The notes beneath the pieces were generated by a model. The model was not told the DNA's origin, made no database searches, and was given only the letters and a program-made list of their open reading frames with translations. From Mycoplasmataceae bacterium (lineage in GTDB: Bacteria > Bacillota_I > Bacilli_A > Mycoplasmatales > Metamycoplasmataceae), in the NCBI GenBank assembly GCA_017511585.1, contig JAFWJI010000093.1:1-5038 (forward strand): a stretch of 5,038 bases of DNA. Reading direction: 5' to 3'. A program made the position numbers and the translations under genes. Shown here in pieces: positions 1 to 5,038 of this stretch (the stretch's first letter is position 1; each line of letters opens with the position of its first letter).

Positions 1-799
1 CTAATTGACTAGAAGTTCATTCAACATTATATGTTGGCAAATTATTATTAAAATTTTGTACAAATATATATCCTTCATTTAGAGCTTTTTGTTCTAAAGA
101 TAAAATTATTTGATATCCTGATTTAATTAATTTAAAATAACCACTTTTATAGTTATTAATATTAATTTTACTTAATCTTTCATCACCTTCTTTAAATCCA
201 AAACCTTTTATCAACATTGTATTTAAAGTTGTTTCAGTAGCATTTTTAGGATCTTTTAATTCATTTCATACTTTATTAAATTCATCAATATTTTCATAAT
301 AATTATTAGACGATAAATTATCTAGTAAATCAATTTGATTTTGATATGCGAAAGAAGAATCAAAAAAATTAGAAATTGTAGAATCTACAACTCCTAAATC
401 ATTAGTCATTTTATCTAAGTAAAAAATAATTTTTAAATTTGTTGATCCAACAATAGGTTGTATTACAAAAGCTTTGATTTTTTTAAATACTTCATTATTA
501 TTTTCTTTTAAAAAATTTTTAAATTCATCATTAATTGTAAAATACTTAGATAAATAATTATTAGATAATAAATCATCTAAATTTGTTCAATCTTTATATA
601 ATTGAAAATTTTTAATTTCATTTGTATTTGTGCTCTGATTTTTTGTAAAAATGTTTTGATGAGTGTTTAAATAATCTTCAAATTTAGCTTTAATTTCTTT
701 TAAATTATCATTGTTATTTTTATCACAAGAAATTGCACAAAAAATCGGACTTATAACAATAGCTGGAATACTTCATTTTAATAGAGATTTTAAAATCAT
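1..799 (-). CDS. Putative membrane lipoprotein, 3' end outside window
   Basis: The reading frame is open from an ATG at 799-797 to the left edge: 266 codons, with TGA read as Trp (for example codon 9 and the codon at 19-17). The first 25 residues form a prolipoprotein signal: a basic start (MILKSLLK), a hydrophobic stretch (IPAIVISPIF), then the lipobox AISC with Cys25 as the predicted lipidated residue. The mature part starts with an Asn/Asp/Lys-rich linker, typical of mycoplasma surface lipoproteins tethered outside the membrane. The rest is hydrophilic, rich in Asn, Lys, Asp and Phe, with no further membrane segment. I recognise no family, so the function is unknown. There is no Shine-Dalgarno sequence before the ATG; instead a TATAAT box ends nine bases upstream, suggesting a leaderless mRNA. 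It lies downstream of ssrA on the same strand but has its own promoter. Lipoprotein assignment is strong; anything more specific is not supported. Confidence 0.85.
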
Positions 800-821
800 A
801 ATTTAAAAATTATATACATAA
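800..821 (-). promoter_or_regulatory. Promoter of the left lipoprotein gene, likely leaderless
   Basis: On the minus strand a perfect -10 box TATAAT lies at 814-809, followed by TTTTAAATT and then the ATG at 799. With usual spacing, transcription would start near 802, leaving about three untranslated bases. A TG dinucleotide sits two bases before the box, one base further than in a classical extended -10. No good -35 hexamer is visible. The same arrangement occurs before the nif3-family gene. Confidence 0.6.
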
Positions 822-828
822 ATAAAGA

Positions 829-881
829 AAATAGAAATTTACTAATTATTTTATAATTTTTTCATCATTAGTTTTCTATTT
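829..881. terminator. Inverted repeat after ssrA, possible terminator
   Basis: Two nested perfect arms are present: 829-837 (AAATAGAAA) pairs with 873-881, and 841-846 (ACTAAT) pairs with 867-872. They are separated by a three-base TTT bulge on one side and enclose a 20-base loop. The structure sits between the tmRNA 3' end and the -10 box of the next gene, the right place for an ssrA terminator. On the minus strand the following tract (TCTTTATTT) is only moderately T-rich and the stem is nearly all A-T, so termination efficiency is uncertain. It could equally be a regulatory palindrome covering the -35 region of the lipoprotein promoter. Confidence 0.45.
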
Positions 882-926
882 AAATTTATTCATTTTAAAA
901 TAAAAATTTTGGCGTAATAAAACATA

Positions 927-1313
927 TGGTGGAGATGCGGGGAGTCGAACCCCGGTCCAAAATATGAGAATTAATATTTATCTACAGTTTATTTTATTCT
1001 TTAGTTAAATTTCATTTTATTAAGAATAAACAAGAAAAATGAAATGAAATTCCGATTATTAATTCTTTGAGTTTTAATCGAATCCACTCACATACCCTTT
1101 ACCGACACTTTTCTAATAACAAGGGAATATTAGAAGTGACTAGATGCTATTATATTAAGCAAAAGCTAGATTTGATTGTGATGAAGACATAACTAAATTT
1201 GATACATCTTCTTTATTTTGTTCTTTTCCGTGTATTGAAAAGCCTAAGTAAATTGGTCTACTACACCACTGCAAAATAATAACCCCAAATCTTGTCAAAA
1301 CCATTACATCCCC
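927..1313 (-). ncRNA. ssrA: tmRNA (transfer-messenger RNA)
   Basis: This RNA, charged with alanine and carried by SmpB, enters stalled ribosomes and supplies a short open frame that tags the incomplete protein and ends translation. Its 5' end GGGGATG (1313-1307) pairs with CATCTCC near the 3' end, followed by discriminator A and an encoded CCA (929-927). The third pair is G-U, the identity element for alanyl-tRNA synthetase. The 5' region carries the typical ATGGTTTTGACA segment, and the 3' part has a T arm CGGGG-TTCGACT-CCCCG. A tag frame with a TAA stop lies in the middle. The length, 387 bases, is normal for a one-piece tmRNA. It begins one base after the smpB stop codon, so the 5' end is probably cut from a smpB-ssrA transcript by RNase P; no convincing separate promoter is visible in the end of smpB. 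Confidence 0.97.
1155..1229 (-). other. tmRNA tag-peptide reading frame
   Basis: From the likely resume codon GGA (1229-1227) to TAA (1157-1155), the frame encodes 24 residues. It starts GKEQNKEDVS, continues NLVM and ends SSSQSNLAFA. The long hydrophilic tag with a C-terminal FA is of mycoplasma type, unlike the ten-codon E. coli tag ending LAA. Mollicutes generally lack ClpXP, and in Mesoplasma florum the tag is recognised by Lon; the same is inferred here. The resume codon is inferred from resemblance to other mycoplasma tags that start with Gly-Lys; the frame upstream has no stop to fix it. Confidence 0.88.
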
Positions 1314-1314
1314 A

Positions 1315-1743
1315 TTAAAAAATATTTTTAATTATTCTTTTATCATCATTTTCTTTAATGATTTGTCGTTTATCAAATTTACTTCTTTTTTTAGCAATTG
1401 ATATTTCTAATTTTATTTTTCCGTTTAATCAAAAAATTGATAATGGGATAATTGTACATTTGAATTTTTCGGTTTTTGTTAGGATTCTTAATAATTCATT
1501 TTTATGAAGTAAAAGTTTTCTTGCTCTAAATTCATCATTTTTTTCTAACATTCAAGGAGAAACATGCATGTTAGATACAAATAATTCATGTTTTTTAAAT
1601 GAACAAAAAGAATTTTTTAAATTTACATTATTTGCTCGAATTGATTTTACTTCTCAACCTTGTAATTCAATTCCTGCAACATATTTATCCAATATTTCAT
1701 AATCAGATTTTGCAAATTTATTTTTAGCAATTATTTTTTGCAT
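1315..1743 (-). CDS. smpB: SsrA-binding protein SmpB
   Basis: A 142-residue RNA-binding protein of the trans-translation pathway. It binds the tRNA-like domain of tmRNA and takes the place of the missing anticodon stem in the ribosomal decoding site. Family blocks appear in order: the N-terminal AKNKFAKSDYEI, the hallmark ELQGWEVKSIRAN (residues 26-38), the HVSPW segment (60-64), RARKLLLHKNEL (73-84), and KLEISIAKKRSKFDKR (111-126) with the conserved DKR at the start of the basic C-terminal tail (ending KNIF). The tail reaches into the mRNA channel in characterised homologues. The protein is slightly shorter than E. coli SmpB (160 residues), mainly at the ends, and looks complete. Trp30, Trp64 and Trp105 are TGA codons. 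The ATG at 1743 is supported by TAGGA five bases upstream. Its TAA stop (1317-1315) almost abuts ssrA, so the two are probably co-transcribed. Confidence 0.97.
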
Positions 1744-1748
1744 AATTT

Positions 1749-1753
1749 TCCTA
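1749..1753 (-). promoter_or_regulatory. Ribosome binding site of smpB
   Basis: TAGGA on the minus strand lies five bases before the ATG at 1743. This fixes the start and contrasts with the divergent nif3-family gene, which has no such site. Confidence 0.7.
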
Positions 1754-1763
1754 ACAATTTTAT

Positions 1764-1769
1764 ATTATA
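1764..1769 (-). promoter_or_regulatory. -10 box of the smpB-ssrA transcript
   Basis: A perfect TATAAT lies on the minus strand, with predicted transcription start near 1757 and a leader of about 14 bases that includes the TAGGA site. The -35 position (about 1787-1792) shows only a weak match and overlaps the -10 box of the divergent promoter. Confidence 0.55.
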
Positions 1770-1786
1770 TTAATTTCATAAAATAA

Positions 1787-1805
1787 ATGCTTATAATTTT
1801 TAAAT
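1787..1805 (+). promoter_or_regulatory. Promoter of the nif3-family gene, likely leaderless
   Basis: TATAAT at 1792-1797 is followed by TTTTAAAT and directly by the ATG at 1806. The predicted start of transcription (about 1804) leaves only two untranslated bases, and no Shine-Dalgarno sequence is present. A TG lies two bases before the box, exactly as in the left lipoprotein promoter. No clear -35 box is seen. Confidence 0.6.
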
Positions 1806-2576
1806 ATGAAACAAGAAACATTAATTAATTTTTTAGAAACTAAATATCCTATAAAAAATGCCGAAGAATGAGATTTTGTCGGATTTTCAATAAATGTAGA
1901 AAAAGAGAAAATTAAAAAAATATTAGTCTGTTTAGATGTTAATTTATTTTCTGTTACAAAAGCAATTAAAGAAAAAGTGGATTTAATTATTTCATTCCAT
2001 CCATTTCGTTTTGCTTCAGAATGAGAAGAAATTTTTTCATATGATATAAGCAAGAAAAAAATAGTAAAACAATTAATCGAAAATCAAATAAGTGTTTATT
2101 CAATACATACTAATTTTGATAAGAGTAGAAAAGGTACAAAATACTGATTTATAAAAGATTTAAAATTAGAAGAAAAAATAATTAAAAATTATCCTTTTTC
2201 AACAGTTGTTGAATTTGATAAAAGCTTTAGTTCATTGGTTAATTTGTTAAAAAAGAATTTAAAGATAAATAATGTTATTACTAATTTTGATAAAAATGTT
2301 AGCTTTAAAATCAAAAAAGTTTATTTTGCTCCAGGGGCTGGAAATGTATATGAATTTTTAAAACATAATGAAAGCGATCAAGTAGATCTTTTAGTAACTT
2401 CTGATATGAAATGAAATGAACAACAATTATTAAATTCAATTGGAATTAAATATGTTCTTATACCTCATAAAACAGAAGATGTATTTGTTAAAGGTTTAAT
2501 TTTTGAAATTTTAAATAAATTCCCTAATTTAAAATTTGTTAAATTTAAAATGAATGATTTTAATAAAGCATTTTAA
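1806..2576 (+). CDS. Nif3-like dinuclear metal centre family protein (DUF34)
   Basis: A complete 256-residue protein of the widespread Nif3/YbgI/YqfO family, often annotated as 'GTP cyclohydrolase 1 type 2 homologue' although the biochemical role is not settled. Supporting blocks are EEWDFVGF (residues 20-27, family AEEWDNVGL), ILVCLDVN followed by DLIISFHPF (family DLIIxHHP), SIHTNFD (99-105, family HTNLD), APGAGN (175-180, family GSGG), TSDMKWNEQQ (198-207, family TGDxKYHxA) and IPHKTED (219-225, in place of the C-terminal GHxxxE). Of the usual metal ligands, His65, Asp105 and His221 are present. The first His of the HH pair is Phe64, and the glutamate four residues after the last His is Asp225, with a Glu at 224. 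Trp22, 73, 114 and 203 are TGA codons. mutM follows after 33 bases, probably in the same operon. The start is set by the first ATG after the -10 box. Family is well supported, activity is not. Confidence 0.9.
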
Positions 2577-2591
2577 TTTTTGAAATTAAAT

Positions 2592-2597
2592 AAGGAG
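2592..2597 (+). promoter_or_regulatory. Ribosome binding site of mutM
   Basis: AAGGAG, a full Shine-Dalgarno match, lies 12 bases before the ATG at 2610. It selects that ATG over an in-frame TTG at 2580, which lies upstream of it. The spacing is on the long side. Confidence 0.75.
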
Positions 2598-2609
2598 TTA
2601 ATTAATAAA

Positions 2610-3434
2610 ATGCCAGAATTACCAGAAGTCCAAACAATTATTAATTTTTTAAATAAAAACATCAACAATATTGAAATAACAAATGTTTTTGTTAAAAATA
2701 AAAAATTTTTAAAAAATATAAATGAAAATGATTTTGAAAATAAAATAAAAAATAATCATTTTAAAAATATTTATCGAATTGGAAAATATTTAATTTTTGA
2801 TCTATCAAATAATTTAAAAATGGTAGTTCATTTAAGAATGGAAGGAAAATTTTTTATTGATGAAAATAATTTAGAAAAAAGAAAACATGACTACATTATA
2901 TTTGAACTAAAAAATAAAAAATTTCTTTGTTACAATGATAGTCGACAATTTGGTACATTCCATGTTGTTGATGAATTAGATAATTTAAAAGAAATTAAAA
3001 AAATCGCTATTGATCCATTAGATGAAAAATTTGATTTTGATTTTTTAAATTCAAAAATAAATAAATCTAAAAAAAATATAAAATCATTATTACTAGAACA
3101 AACTATAGTTAGTGGTATTGGTAATATTTATGCTAGTGAAATATTATTTGATTGTAAAATCAATCCTTTTTTAAGAGGTTGCGATTTGAAAATTGGCGAC
3201 ATTAAAAATATTGTTAAATCATCAAAAAAAATTCTAAATTTAGCTTTAGAAAATCATGGCACTACAATACATAGTTATAAAATTACTAAAGATGAACAAG
3301 GTAATTTTCAAAAGTTTTTAAAAGTTGTATCTAGAGAAAATAAAAAGTGTTTTAATTGCAATAATTTAATAAAAAGAATTAAACAACAATCAAGAAGTAC
3401 CTTTTACTGTTCTAATTGTCAAAATGTTAAATAA
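2610..3434 (+). CDS. mutM: Formamidopyrimidine-DNA glycosylase (Fpg)
   Basis: A complete 274-residue base-excision-repair enzyme that removes 8-oxoguanine and ring-opened purines and nicks the DNA through its AP-lyase activity. The start must be the ATG at 2610, because the protein then begins MPELPEV: after Met removal Pro becomes the N-terminal catalytic nucleophile and the next Glu the acid. Other landmarks are intact: Lys59 in IGKYLIF, Met77 in LRMEGKF and Arg112/Phe114 in NDSRQFGTF (the residues filling the gap left by the flipped base), the helix-two-turn-helix region LLEQTIVSGIGNIYASE (161-177), HGTTIHSYK (216-224), and the C-terminal zinc finger Cys247-x2-Cys250...Cys267-x2-Cys270 with DNA-contacting Arg262 (QSRSTFYC). 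Length is normal. It contains no Trp, so no TGA appears in frame. It probably shares a transcript with the upstream nif3-family gene. Family and function are secure. Confidence 0.98.
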   Translation: MPELPEVQTIINFLNKNINNIEITNVFVKNKKFLKNINENDFENKIKNNHFKNIYRIGKYLIFDLSNNLKMVVHLRMEGKFFIDENNLEKRKHDYIIFELKNKKFLCYNDSRQFGTFHVVDELDNLKEIKKIAIDPLDEKFDFDFLNSKINKSKKNIKSLLLEQTIVSGIGNIYASEILFDCKINPFLRGCDLKIGDIKNIVKSSKKILNLALENHGTTIHSYKITKDEQGNFQKFLKVVSRENKKCFNCNNLIKRIKQQSRSTFYCSNCQNVK

Positions 3435-3466
3435 AAATATATTTTAAAAAACAAATTTTCTTTATA

Positions 3467-3472
3467 TATAAT
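3467..3472 (+). promoter_or_regulatory. -10 box of the tRNA pair
   Basis: TATAAT in a TATATATAAT context ends 22 bases before tRNA-Tyr, giving a predicted start near 3479 and a 5' leader of about 16 bases to be removed by RNase P. A consensus -35 is not seen; the region at the right distance is TTTTAAAAA. Confidence 0.5.
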
Positions 3473-3494
3473 TATTAACGGTTAGATACCAAAT

Positions 3495-3578
3495 GGAGGG
3501 GTAGCAAAGCGGCCAAATGCGGGTGGCTGTAACCCACTTCTTTCGAGTTCGGGGGTTCGAATCCCTCCCCCTCCACCA
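3495..3578 (+). tRNA. tRNA-Tyr (anticodon GTA)
   Basis: The acceptor stem GGAGGGG (3495-3501) pairs with CCCCTCC (3568-3574), followed by A73 and an encoded CCA. The anticodon stem GGTGG/CCACT encloses CTGTAAC with GTA at 3529-3531, which reads tyrosine codons. A 12-base extra arm (3539-3550) with a small CTT/GAG stem marks a class II tRNA, as expected for bacterial tRNA-Tyr. The T arm is GGGGG-TTCGAAT-CCCTC. Confidence 0.97.
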
Positions 3579-3581
3579 TAT

Positions 3582-3656
3582 TGCCCCTTCGCCAAGCGGA
3601 AAGGCATCGGATTTTGGTTCCGACACGCGTAGGTTCGAATCCTACAGGGGCAGCCA
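3582..3656 (+). tRNA. tRNA-Gln (anticodon TTG)
   Basis: The acceptor stem TGCCCCT pairs with AGGGGCA, followed by G73 and an encoded CCA. The anticodon stem TCGGA/TCCGA encloses TTTTGGT with TTG at 3614-3616, which reads glutamine codons. The T arm is GTAGG-TTCGAAT-CCTAC. It starts three bases after tRNA-Tyr, so the two come from one precursor. Confidence 0.97.
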
Positions 3657-3686
3657 TTTGTTCTAACTAGTTTATGTATAGATAAA

Positions 3687-3712
3687 ACATTTTTATTTTA
3701 AATGTGTTTTTT
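3687..3712 (+). terminator. Candidate terminator of the tRNA pair
   Basis: ACATTT (3687-3692), a seven-base loop and AAATGT (3700-3705) are followed by G and six T's (3707-3712). Position and T run fit a Rho-independent terminator about 30 bases after tRNA-Gln. The stem is short, with one G-C pair. Confidence 0.45.
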
Positions 3713-3735
3713 GTTTAAAAATAACATTTAAAATA
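3694..3735 (+). repeat. 12-base perfect inverted repeat
   Basis: TATTTTAAATGT (3694-3705) is perfectly complementary to ACATTTAAAATA (3724-3735). The 18-base loop could extend pairing through TTTTT (3707-3711) and AAAAA (3717-3721). It uses the same AAATGT as the candidate terminator stem, so the two folds exclude each other. Confidence 0.6.
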
Positions 3736-3899
3736 TTAAAAAACAAAGTGCAAATCTTTGGTTAGATCACTATTTATTTTTTTATTTTTTTTGTATCTAT
3801 GTTTTAAATGATTAATTTTAAAAATCCTAAAAAACTATTTATCAGTAATAAAACGTAATAATATTTTTTTTATAAATTTTTTAAGTTAATTATTAAAAG

Positions 3900-3930
3900 C
3901 TCTTTTTCAAAAAAAAAAAAAAAAGGAGAG
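3900..3930 (+). promoter_or_regulatory. Ribosome binding site of right lipoprotein within a possible hairpin
   Basis: AAGGAG (3923-3928) is a full Shine-Dalgarno match ten bases before the ATG at 3939. Upstream, CTCTTTTT (3900-3907) can pair with AAAAGGAG (3921-3928) through seven Watson-Crick pairs and one G-U pair, or in a shifted register with the overlapping GGAGAG. Either fold hides the ribosome binding site and leaves the A run as the loop. The site itself is clear; the hairpin is inferred from complementarity. Confidence 0.6.
3909..3924 (+). repeat. Homopolymer of 16 A
   Basis: Sixteen consecutive A's run directly into the GGAG of the ribosome binding site. Tracts this long are prone to polymerase slippage, and poly-A tracts near lipoprotein genes switch expression in some mycoplasmas (for example the vlp genes of M. 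hyorhinis). Confidence 0.9.
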
Positions 3931-3938
3931 AAATTTTA

Positions 3939-5038
3939 ATGAAAAAGAATAAATTATTAATTGGTTTAGGTTCATTAATGGTAATTAATTTACCTTTACT
4001 AGCAACAATTTCATGTAATAATGAAACAACAAACCAAGCATCAAAGGTATTAACTTCTAAAAAAGGAGTGTTTTTTTCAACAGTTTTTTTTGGTAGCGGA
4101 ACAAATATTAATGAAGCAAAAGAAAAGATTGATAATAAATGAATTTTTGATAATAAAAATATAATTTTTGAAAATTATGAATTATTAACATCTCCCGAAT
4201 CTATTACTAATGTTAAAGCTAATATTAGTGGAACAACAATTGTTCTATCGTTTGCAGTTGGTGATAAATCATTTGAATTTGCAATTGCAGATTTTGTTAA
4301 TTCAGACTATCAAGAATTGAGATTAACTATTAAAAATAACACTGTTTTTGATAAAAAATTATTTAGCGGATTTAATGAAATTGAAGATGTTCATGAAGCA
4401 ATTAAATTAATTGATAAAAATTGATTAAAAACATATAAAGCAGTGATTTTTAATAATGATCATTTAATAACTGATAATACTTCTATTGAAATTAAACCTA
4501 ATATTAGTGGAACATTTATTATTGTTCAAGTAATAATTAGTGGCGAAACTTATAATTTCTTCATTTCTGGATTTACTAATTCAATAATTAGTGGAAATAA
4601 TAAAGAAACTATTGTTAAATCTCCATTATATACAGATGATTCATTTAACTCAAAATGAGCTCATGAAGAATCATATACTAATGAACAAGTTAAATCTTTT
4701 ATTGAAACTAATAAAGATAAAATTTTCCATAACTTACATAATGAAACAACTATTTTATCAATAGGTTATACTTATAGAATAGTTGATGGAATAATTGAAG
4801 CTAAAGTTAAACTTGGTGGTAAAGTTTATGATACAGAAGGTAAATTAGTTAATGCTGATTCAAATAAAGAATATCAAGTTTCATTAATTGGTTTTAAAAC
4901 AATAGGATTAACAACTACTTTAAAAGTAAAAGAATTTAGTGTTAAAGATATTGAAGGATTAAAAGATAAAAAAGCTTCAGAAATTAAAAATGATGAAAAT
5001 GGAACAAATAACTCTACTTTAAAAACTAAAATTAAAGA
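3939..5038 (+). CDS. Repeat-containing membrane lipoprotein, 3' end outside window
   Basis: The frame is open from ATG 3939 to the right edge, 366 codons so far, with Trp68, Trp162 and Trp240 written as TGA. Residues 1-26 are a prolipoprotein signal: MKKNK, a hydrophobic core (LLIGLGSLMVINLPLLA) and the lipobox TISC with Cys26 lipidated. A short Asn/Thr-rich linker follows. The mature part contains two similar units of about 93 residues and a more diverged third; each has a Trp, a strand-rich middle and a final Phe-containing segment (ADF, SGF, IGF). The pattern resembles beta-rich 'lipoprotein 17'-type domains of mycoplasma surface proteins, but I recognise this only loosely. The protein is probably anchored to the outer face of the membrane; adhesion or immune variation is possible, not shown. 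The start is supported by AAGGAG ten bases upstream. The preceding poly-A tract suggests variable expression. Confidence 0.88.
4074..4583 (+). repeat. Two tandem ~93-residue repeats in the lipoprotein
   Basis: Unit 1 (residues about 46-122, bases 4074-4304) and unit 2 (about 137-215, bases 4347-4583) align over IDNKW/IDKNW, NIIFENYELLT/AVIFNNDHLIT, ANISGTTIVL/PNISGTFIIV and FVNS/FTNS. The NISGT motif recurs exactly 93 codons apart, with an identical 16-base stretch TAATATTAGTGGAACA at 4220-4235 and 4499-4514. A third, weaker unit (Trp240 to IGF at residues 317-319, ending at base 4895) keeps the Trp and the final GF. Confidence 0.75.

Larger units (their letters stand above)
3657..3938 (+). 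other. A/T-rich gap between tRNAs and lipoprotein gene
   Basis: This 282-base stretch has no convincing gene in either strand. Its 5' half holds the likely tRNA terminator and overlapping hairpins, plus a small CAAAG/CTTTG stem (3744-3760) followed by long T runs (3771-3791). Its 3' half holds poly-T and poly-A runs and, presumably, the promoter of the next gene. The best -10 candidate I can offer there is TATAAA at 3871-3876, which is weak evidence in such A/T-rich DNA. Confidence 0.6.

Noticed and set aside
1760..2053. Antisense 97-codon ORF inside the nif3-family gene
   Set aside because: It overlaps a gene with clear family motifs, has no ribosome binding site and shows no recognisable domain.
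2580..2609. TTG start giving mutM ten extra N-terminal residues
   Set aside because: Fpg needs Pro directly after the initiator Met as its nucleophile, and the AAGGAG lies between this TTG and the ATG at 2610.
3475..3657. Antisense 60-codon ORF across the tRNA pair (product with GFEPTR and GEGFEPPNS)
   Set aside because: It is the reverse strand of two well-folded tRNA genes; such 'GFEPTR' proteins are a common annotation artefact.
3744..3791. Second terminator (CAAAG/CTTTG stem followed by T runs)
   Set aside because: The stem is only five pairs and the T runs start more than ten bases after it, so it is not supported as a separate terminator.
3935..3940. TTTAAT as a -10 box downstream of the A16 tract, which would make it a vlp-type promoter spacer
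   Set aside because: The hexamer overlaps the start codon, so transcription would begin inside the coding region.
4140..4142. Premature stop making the right lipoprotein a pseudogene
   Set aside because: TGA also occurs inside smpB and the nif3-family gene at positions where Trp is conserved, for example in LQGWEVKS.
4443..4658. Separate small gene starting at GTG 4443 and stopping at TGA 4656
   Set aside because: It is in frame with the lipoprotein gene; the flanking TGA codons are Trp in this genetic code, and the matching Trp recurs in each repeat unit.
1..5038. CRISPR array, insertion sequence, toxin-antitoxin pair or phage genes
   Set aside because: I saw no regularly spaced repeats, transposase motifs, terminal inverted repeats or small toxin-like gene pairs on either strand.

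Overview
The window is strongly A+T-rich and comes from a mollicute (Mycoplasma or a close relative) that reads TGA as tryptophan. Every tryptophan codon I can place in the five protein genes is TGA and none is TGG. Read with the standard code, four of the five genes break into pieces; only the glycosylase gene survives, because it has no Trp. Other mollicute signs are prolipoprotein signal peptides with ISC lipoboxes, very short intergenic gaps, and a long tmRNA tag of mycoplasma type ending in ...SSSQSNLAFA. From memory this resembles the tag of Mycoplasma mobile; I could not check that.

Layout. Positions 1-799 (minus) hold the 5' part of an unrecognised lipoprotein gene that runs off the left edge. 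After a gap with a strong inverted repeat come ssrA (tmRNA, 927-1313, minus) and smpB (1315-1743, minus). The smpB stop codon lies one base from the tmRNA 5' end, so the two trans-translation partners form one compact unit. Divergently, from about 1792, a nif3-family gene (1806-2576) is followed after 33 bases by mutM/fpg (2610-3434), probably as one transcript. A tRNA pair, Tyr(GTA) and Gln(TTG), follows at 3495-3656. A 282-base A/T-rich gap contains a candidate terminator and alternative hairpins, and ends in a run of 16 A's touching the Shine-Dalgarno site of a second lipoprotein gene (3939 to the right edge), which encodes internal repeats of about 93 residues.

How it works together. SmpB and tmRNA rescue stalled ribosomes and tag the unfinished protein. 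MutM removes oxidised purines from DNA. The Nif3 protein is a conserved putative metalloprotein whose role is unsettled. The two flanking lipoproteins are probably surface-exposed. No new multi-gene system is evident. The most interesting signals are regulatory: two genes start almost directly after a nearly identical TATAATTTTTAAAT promoter (likely leaderless mRNAs), the smpB-ssrA junction is extremely tight, and the poly-A tract forms the loop of a hairpin that could hide the ribosome binding site of a repeat-containing lipoprotein.
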